Part shown: positions 63,093 to 64,000 of the stretch, in pieces
Numbering within the stretch: position 1 is the first letter of the stretch
Layout of the letters: the number at the start of each line of letters is the position of its first letter
Assembly (NCBI GenBank): GCA_036507955.1
Contig: DATCIH010000116.1
Coordinates: forward strand, 69,015-133,014
DNA length: 64,000 nucleotides
Source of the DNA: DATCIH01 sp036507955
GTDB lineage: Bacteria > Bacillota > Clostridia > Clostridiales > Clostridiaceae
Reading direction: 5' to 3'
Notes under the pieces: model-generated
Seen by the model: the letters and a program-made list of their open reading frames with translations, nothing else
Told to the model about the DNA's origin: nothing
Database searches by the model: none
Position numbers and translations under genes: made by a program

Positions 63093-63607
63093 AGGCAATT
63101 TCAATCATCACTACTTTAGGATTAACAATGTCTATGTTAGCTGGCTGTGGTACTCCAAAAACTGGAAGCACTGGTTCATCCTCAACAACAACGAAGAAGA
63201 ATGTTACACTTTCTTACATGCTAAGCCAAGGTTGGATCCAAGTTGCTTTTCAGCATCTTGGTGCTAAATTTGAGGCTGAGAGTGGTATAAAAATTGACTA
63301 CCAAGTTATCCCTGCAGATCAATATTTCAATGTTCTTATGACCAAGTTAAATGCAGGAGAAGCTCCAGATATTTTCGGATCACAAAGTGGTAAGTTTGAT
63401 ATCGTATCACAATTAAACATTGAAAAAAATGGTGTTGATTTAACTAATGAAGAATGGGTAAAAAGAATGGATCCTTTAGTAAAAGAGCAATTGACAACAA
63501 ACAATAAAACATACGGATTAACGATTTTTGATAACTTACCTGTTTATCCAGTATTATATAGCAAAAAAATATTTGCAAGTTTGAATCTAACAGTCCCAAA
63601 GACATAG
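63086..63607 (+). pseudogene. Extracellular sugar-binding lipoprotein, truncated at both ends
   Basis: The frame encodes ISIITTLGLTMSMLAGC (signal and lipobox, start altered by the junction), a Ser/Thr linker and NVTLSYMLSQGWIQVAFQHLG through KLNAGEAPDIFGSQSGKFD, as in CUT1 binding proteins. It stops at 63607 after 173 residues, less than half the family length. The 5' end abuts the AraC fragment and the 3' end is 200 bp from the IS66-type gene. Confidence 0.68.
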
Positions 63608-63749
63608 TTACAGTTCAGATGTGTTCATTATAAAATCTGTAATATTTGATTATACTAGTCGAAAAAATACTCCTATTAAATATTTGATTATTTTTGAGAA
63701 AACCTTTAAAATAAAAACAGATTAAACTAGCCCAAATCAACGGTTTAGC

Positions 63750-63778
63750 TTGCTTTTTGACTGATTTTATGGTATAAT
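63750..63778 (+). promoter_or_regulatory. Promoter of the IS66-type gene
   Basis: TTGCTT (63750-63755), 17-base spacer, TATAAT (63773-63778), 36 bp ahead of the ATG. Confidence 0.5.
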
Positions 63779-63813
63779 TTTATCATACAAATCAATCGGA
63801 AAGTGGTGTGTTT

Positions 63814-64000
63814 ATGAGTTCTAATTATCAAAGGCAGTATCAAAAGGAATATGAAAATCTAGCTTCTGAAGTAGGGGATTTAAAAATGTTGATTAAAAAT
63901 CTTACTTCCACTATTGGAACTCTTAATGACACTATTAATAAAATGAACATCACCATCGAAAAAAGAGATGAAGAAATTAAAAAACTTATCCTTGAAATTG
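63814..64000 (+). CDS. IS66-family transposase, N-terminal part (runs off the right edge)
   Basis: ATG 63814 opens 62 residues of a coiled-coil start: SSNYQRQYQKEYENLASEVG, then LNDTINKMNITIEKRDEEIKKL. Long leucine/isoleucine-spaced helices followed by KKDEEI are characteristic of the N-terminus of clostridial IS66 TnpC proteins. It is open at the right edge, so nothing can be said about the DDE core. The preceding sugar-binding gene may have been interrupted by this element. Confidence 0.55.
   Translation, partial: MSSNYQRQYQKEYENLASEVGDLKMLIKNLTSTIGTLNDTINKMNITIEKRDEEIKKLILEI

Overview
The window is low-GC DNA (AT-rich intergenic runs, strong GGAGG ribosome binding sites, many TTG/GTG starts) from a saccharolytic, spore-forming Clostridium. 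The spore-coat operon cotJABC, the clostridial xylose three-component sensor XylFII-LytS-YesN, several YesN/YesM-type regulators and CotJ-adjacent small coat-like proteins support this. I saw no rRNA, tRNA or CRISPR array.

Layout. 1-3.0 kb: 5' part of a minus-strand nucleotide-sugar operon (WbpA-, WbpB- and WbpD-like) for a diacetamido-uronic acid surface sugar; it runs off the left edge. 3.2-6.0 kb: two unrelated holins, an HNH protein and a leaderless papain-family protease. 6.2-13.9 kb: complete xylose-type sensing and uptake locus, xylFII-lytS-yesN-xylF-xylG-xylH. 14.1-16.3 kb: a lipoprotein gene broken at a G9 tract, an IS1634-type transposase remnant and a GH125 alpha-mannosidase remnant. 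16.5-25.2 kb: a YesN/YesM pair followed by two Gfo/Idh/MocA oxidoreductases, a glycyl-radical activase and a glycyl radical enzyme (GRE). 25.4-29.1 kb: a CUT1 (LplABC-type) ABC transporter. 29.3-33.8 kb: yesN, lipoprotein and group II intron remnants, a TIM-barrel isomerase, the second lipoprotein copy (G10 tract) and a zinc alcohol dehydrogenase. 34-49.7 kb: mostly intact genes (two L,D-transpeptidases, glutamate decarboxylase, a FAH enzyme with a discoidin-like partner, cotJABC, a Gly/His/Met-rich coat-like protein, an APC permease, an MshEN-CheX protein with CheY, an MFS transporter, an SDR and a zinc-ribbon protein). 49.8-58.8 kb: a run of decayed genes (M42 peptidase, SGNH esterase, GH32 remnant, AraC/permease fusion, sugar-binding protein, TetR, carotenoid-desaturase-like oxidoreductase) broken up by a DUF2804 gene, a Dus and a PNPOx-like gene. 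58.9-64 kb: HelD-like helicase, CZB chemoreceptor, AraC and binding-protein remnants joined head to head, and the start of an IS66-type transposase.

How the genes work together. Most of the window serves extracellular carbohydrate sensing, uptake and breakdown. The most novel-looking part is the 16.5-25.2 kb regulon. Its GRE has the conserved Gly loop and a Gly-Cys active-site turn, but lacks the Cys-x-Glu motif of the known GRE dehydratases and lyases. It sits with two Gfo/Idh oxidoreductases and next to sugar transport genes, which suggests an anaerobic, radical-based step in an unusual sugar or glycoside pathway.

Two near-identical lipoprotein genes, 17 kb apart, carry poly-G tracts of 9 and 10 bases. 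Both are out of frame and would need 8 or 11 to be read through, so they look like phase-variable contingency genes. The window also holds an unusual number of pseudogenes formed by internal deletions, nonsense changes and a fresh tandem duplication. Three of them are truncated yesN genes next to truncated transport genes, which points to serial loss of sugar-uptake modules.
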